A stretch of 8,807 nt of DNA. It comes from an uncultured Ruminococcus sp. GTDB taxonomy: Bacteria > Bacillota > Clostridia > Oscillospirales > Acutalibacteraceae. The notes below the pieces were generated by a model. The model saw only the letters and a list, made by a program, of their open reading frames with translations. It ran no database searches and had not been told where the DNA came from. This document shows positions 7,473 through 8,807 of this stretch, one piece after another. The stretch's first letter is position 1, and each line of letters starts with the position of its first letter. The position numbers and the translations under genes are program-made. The stretch lies in assembly GCA_902797065.1 (NCBI GenBank), contig CADBRK010000094.1, forward strand, positions 1-8,807, given 5' to 3'.

Positions 7473-7499
7473 ACAGCTTATTGATTAACAATAAGCTGT
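7473..7499 (-). terminator. Hairpin between the 49-residue gene and PAP2; probable weak terminator
   Basis: Perfect 11-base arms (7473-7483 and 7489-7499, ACAGCTTATTG and its complement) surround a 5-base loop. On the - strand the stem is followed by TTTGTTAT, a weak T-tract. It sits 8 bases after the stop of the 49-residue gene and 22 bases before the PAP2 ATG. No promoter fits in those 22 bases, so PAP2 is probably expressed by partial read-through, with the hairpin setting the ratio. Confidence 0.6.
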
Positions 7500-7507
7500 C
7501 GTACGTC

Positions 7508-7657
7508 TTACTGAATTGAACAATCGAGGTAACGCTCAAGTTCCTCTTCGTCTTTCTTCTTCTTCTCGTTGACGATGAAGACTGTTGTTATTGCAGCCGA
7601 AACAGCTGCGGCGAATGTTACGATTGCGATCAAGATTCCCAATGCTTTTTTACTCAT
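7508..7657 (-). CDS. 49-residue single-helix membrane microprotein
   Basis: I do not recognise the family. The protein starts M-S-K-K, has a single hydrophobic helix at about 5-29 rich in Ala, Ile, Val and Thr, and then a highly charged segment K-K-K-K-D-E-E-E-L-E-R followed by Y-L-D-C-S-I-Q at the end. Such small proteins usually sit in the inner membrane, often as partners of larger membrane proteins. The start is chosen because GGAGGTG (7663-7669) lies just upstream of the ATG at 7655-7657. A longer version from a TTG at 7712-7714 would lie inside the promoter. A consensus promoter directly upstream suggests high, independent expression. It is followed by a hairpin and the PAP2 gene, so a role next to the phosphatase is possible but unproven. 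Confidence 0.75.
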   Translation of the reverse strand: MSKKALGILIAIVTFAAAVSAAITTVFIVNEKKKKDEEELERYLDCSIQ

Positions 7658-7664
7658 AATAACA

Positions 7665-7669
7665 CCTCC
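7665..7669 (-). promoter_or_regulatory. Strong ribosome binding site that fixes the start of the 49-residue protein
   Basis: GGAGG on the - strand lies 7 bases upstream of the ATG at 7655-7657. This is the strongest translation signal in this gap and decides against the longer TTG start. Confidence 0.85.
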
Positions 7670-7696
7670 GAGAATTAGGGAATTTCCTATAATACA

Positions 7697-7725
7697 ATAA
7701 TATCTGATTTTCAACCGTTTGTCAA
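7697..7725 (-). promoter_or_regulatory. Sigma-A promoter of the 49-residue gene (and probably PAP2)
   Basis: On the - strand TTGACA (7720-7725) and TATTAT (7697-7702) are separated by 17 bases. Transcription should start near 7690, giving a leader of about 33 bases. No terminator is visible between the upstream 271-residue gene and this promoter, so read-through from that gene may add to expression. Confidence 0.75.
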
Positions 7726-7777
7726 CAGTTATTTCAAAAGGTTTACAAATATTTAAGGAAAGTTTACAGACACTTTG

Positions 7778-8593
7778 TTACTGTCCGAAAAATCCTCCGT
7801 CGTCAAAGTCTCCGTCGTTTTCATGCGTTATACCTGTATACTGTGTAGTATCAGTATTATTGGGTCTTCCCTGAGAATTATTCGCAAAATCTCTTGAGCT
7901 TGATGTAAACATACCGTCGTCACTGTCGGGCTGTTCGGCTTCTCTCACGCTCTGCTTTGCGCGAAGAACGGCTCTTTCGTTATAGATGTAGTCCATCTCG
8001 TTATTTCTCTTAATTGCCGACAAAGCAATGCTCAGGGATACGCCGAACGCTATTGCAAAGGCTACGGCGATAAGAAATCTTACCATTGTAGATGTAGGGG
8101 AGACGGTAAGGTCGATCATGTACTCCGAAAGAGTAAGATCGGCTTTCGAGAGCTTCTTGTTCGTACAAATTTCGTTAAACATCTCTTCTGCGTTTGAGGG
8201 TGCTTTTGTTACAATACCCGAAAACAGTGCGCCATCATCGGACAATGTCTTGAGTGATTCGTTTGCAGCGGACGAGGAACTTGCCTTGAAGAATATCATA
8301 ACGGTTTCGCCGTCTTTGTTCAGCTCGCCGCCCTTTAGTGCTGCAAGATAGTAATACTCGGTTCTCGAGAGAGAATCTTCGCTTCCGAATGACTCTGCAC
8401 TTCCGTAGATCTTCTTGACCGTGCCTTCAATACAGCGGTTTGCTGTAAGCTGAGTTTCCTGCACATCTGTAAAGTCGATCGTACCGCTGAGCTTGTTGAG
8501 CATTACGGGGAGTGTGGGTATCATAATGATAAGCGTAACAATGAGCAGCACTGCGCTGACTGCTAATTTTGGGATTACGGCTGATTTCTGCAT
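7778..8593 (-). CDS. Uncharacterised two-helix membrane protein with acidic low-complexity tail
   Basis: I do not recognise a named family. The 271 residues contain an N-terminal hydrophobic helix (about 8-33) and a second helix (about 171-194). Between them is an extracytoplasmic domain of about 135 residues with several Tyr (Y-Y-Y-L-A-A-L near 80-86) and a Ser/Ala-rich stretch. After the second helix come a charged segment with R-A-V-L-R-A-K-Q (about 207-214) and an acidic, Asn/Gly/Asp-rich tail (about 221-271) ending D-G-G-F-F-G-Q. The uncleaved-anchor layout and positive residues after helix 2 suggest both ends are cytoplasmic. AAGGAG (within 8601-8606) lies 7 bases before the ATG, and the start is 12 bases after the stop of the upstream repeat-protein gene. 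The two are therefore almost certainly one operon. A structural or regulatory envelope role is possible; no catalytic motif is visible. Confidence 0.8.
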   Translation of the reverse strand: MQKSAVIPKLAVSAVLLIVTLIIMIPTLPVMLNKLSGTIDFTDVQETQLTANRCIEGTVKKIYGSAESFGSEDSLSRTEYYYLAALKGGELNKDGETVMIFFKASSSSAANESLKTLSDDGALFSGIVTKAPSNAEEMFNEICTNKKLSKADLTLSEYMIDLTVSPTSTMVRFLIAVAFAIAFGVSLSIALSAIKRNNEMDYIYNERAVLRAKQSVREAEQPDSDDGMFTSSSRDFANNSQGRPNNTDTTQYTGITHENDGDFDDGGFFGQ

Positions 8594-8605
8594 ATTGATT
8601 CTCCT

Positions 8606-8807
8606 TTATCTTTTTTGGTTATTGTTAAATCCTGCAGGCATTATGGTCTGATCAAAGTTCTGACTATTCGGCATTATAGTCTGCCCGAAGTTGCCCGTGT
8701 TGGGAACTGCTGTCTGAACAGGCTGATTGAAGTTCTGACTGTTCGGCATGATAGTCTGCCCGAAGTTGCCCGTGTTGGGTACTGCTGTCTGTACAGGCTG
8801 ATTGAAG
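8606..8807 (-). CDS. C-terminal fragment of a protein with 25-residue Asn/Gln/Pro/Thr repeats, 5' end outside window
   Basis: Only the last 66 codons and the TAA (8606-8608) are visible; the reading frame continues off the right edge. The visible part is low complexity: two copies of a 25-residue unit (F-N-Q-P-V-Q-T-A-V-P-N-T-G, then N-F-G-Q-T-I-M-P-N-S-Q-N) and a degenerate end, N-F-D-Q-T-I-M-P, then A-G-F-N-N-N-Q-K-R. It has no hydrophobic segment and looks like a flexible tail or linker. It lies directly upstream of the 271-residue membrane protein gene (12-base gap), suggesting joint translation. The function cannot be told without the N-terminal part. Confidence 0.8.
   Translation of the reverse strand, partial: FNQPVQTAVPNTGNFGQTIMPNSQNFNQPVQTAVPNTGNFGQTIMPNSQNFDQTIMPAGFNNNQKR
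8657..8806. repeat. Two 75-bp direct coding repeats (95% identical)
   Basis: Bases 8657-8731 and 8732-8806 are adjacent copies, each encoding the same 25 residues. They differ at four bases, all in third codon positions and all synonymous. Base 8807 matches the first base of the unit, so a further copy may continue beyond the edge. Confidence 0.95.

Noticed and set aside
7655..7714. Upstream TTG start for the small protein giving 68 residues
   Set aside because: It lies in the promoter spacer, and GGAGG supports the ATG at 7655-7657.
7715..7777. Terminator after the 271-residue gene
   Set aside because: Only AT-rich sequence with two GTTTAC direct repeats is present; no stable hairpin with a T-tract was found.
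1..8807. Mobile element, phage or defence system
   Set aside because: No transposase, integrase, terminal inverted repeats, tRNA or defence-type domains are visible on either strand.

Overview
The window reads as a piece of a Gram-positive Clostridia chromosome, most likely an Oscillospiraceae/Ruminococcus-type gut or rumen bacterium. The signs are a type I dockerin on a giant secreted Ig-like repeat protein, strong AGGAGG-type ribosome binding sites, consensus sigma-A promoters, moderate GC content, and small two-helix envelope proteins typical of that group. The genus is an inference; no rRNA or other phylogenetic marker lies in the window.

Layout: bases 1-4959 are read on the + strand and bases 5112-8807 on the - strand, so two transcription units converge at about 4960-5110. 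The + strand unit has the C-terminal 1115 residues of a very large protein (the tail of one and then 13 complete Big_3-type Ig-like domains, ending in a dockerin). Seven bases after it comes a 532-residue metallo-beta-lactamase/beta-CASP RNase-like enzyme. A 13-bp hairpin follows and can probably terminate transcription from both sides.

The - strand carries, in transcription order from the right edge: the C-terminal end of an unrecognised protein with 25-residue Asn/Gln/Pro/Thr-rich tandem repeats; a 271-residue two-helix membrane protein 12 bases downstream; a 49-residue single-helix protein with its own consensus promoter; a PAP2 lipid phosphatase behind an internal hairpin and followed by a strong terminator; and a two-gene unit of a CorA-type metal transporter and a DUF3592-like two-helix membrane protein. 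A near-perfect sigma-A promoter with an overlapping 11-4-11 palindrome drives this last unit.

Functionally this looks like a chromosomal neighbourhood of envelope and housekeeping genes plus one surface/cellulosome-type protein. I do not see a recognisable defence, secretion or mobile system. The points most worth a second look are the homogenising Ig-domain array with its dockerin, the palindrome covering the corA promoter, the 75-bp repeats that differ only at synonymous sites, and the two uncharacterised membrane proteins with low-complexity tails.
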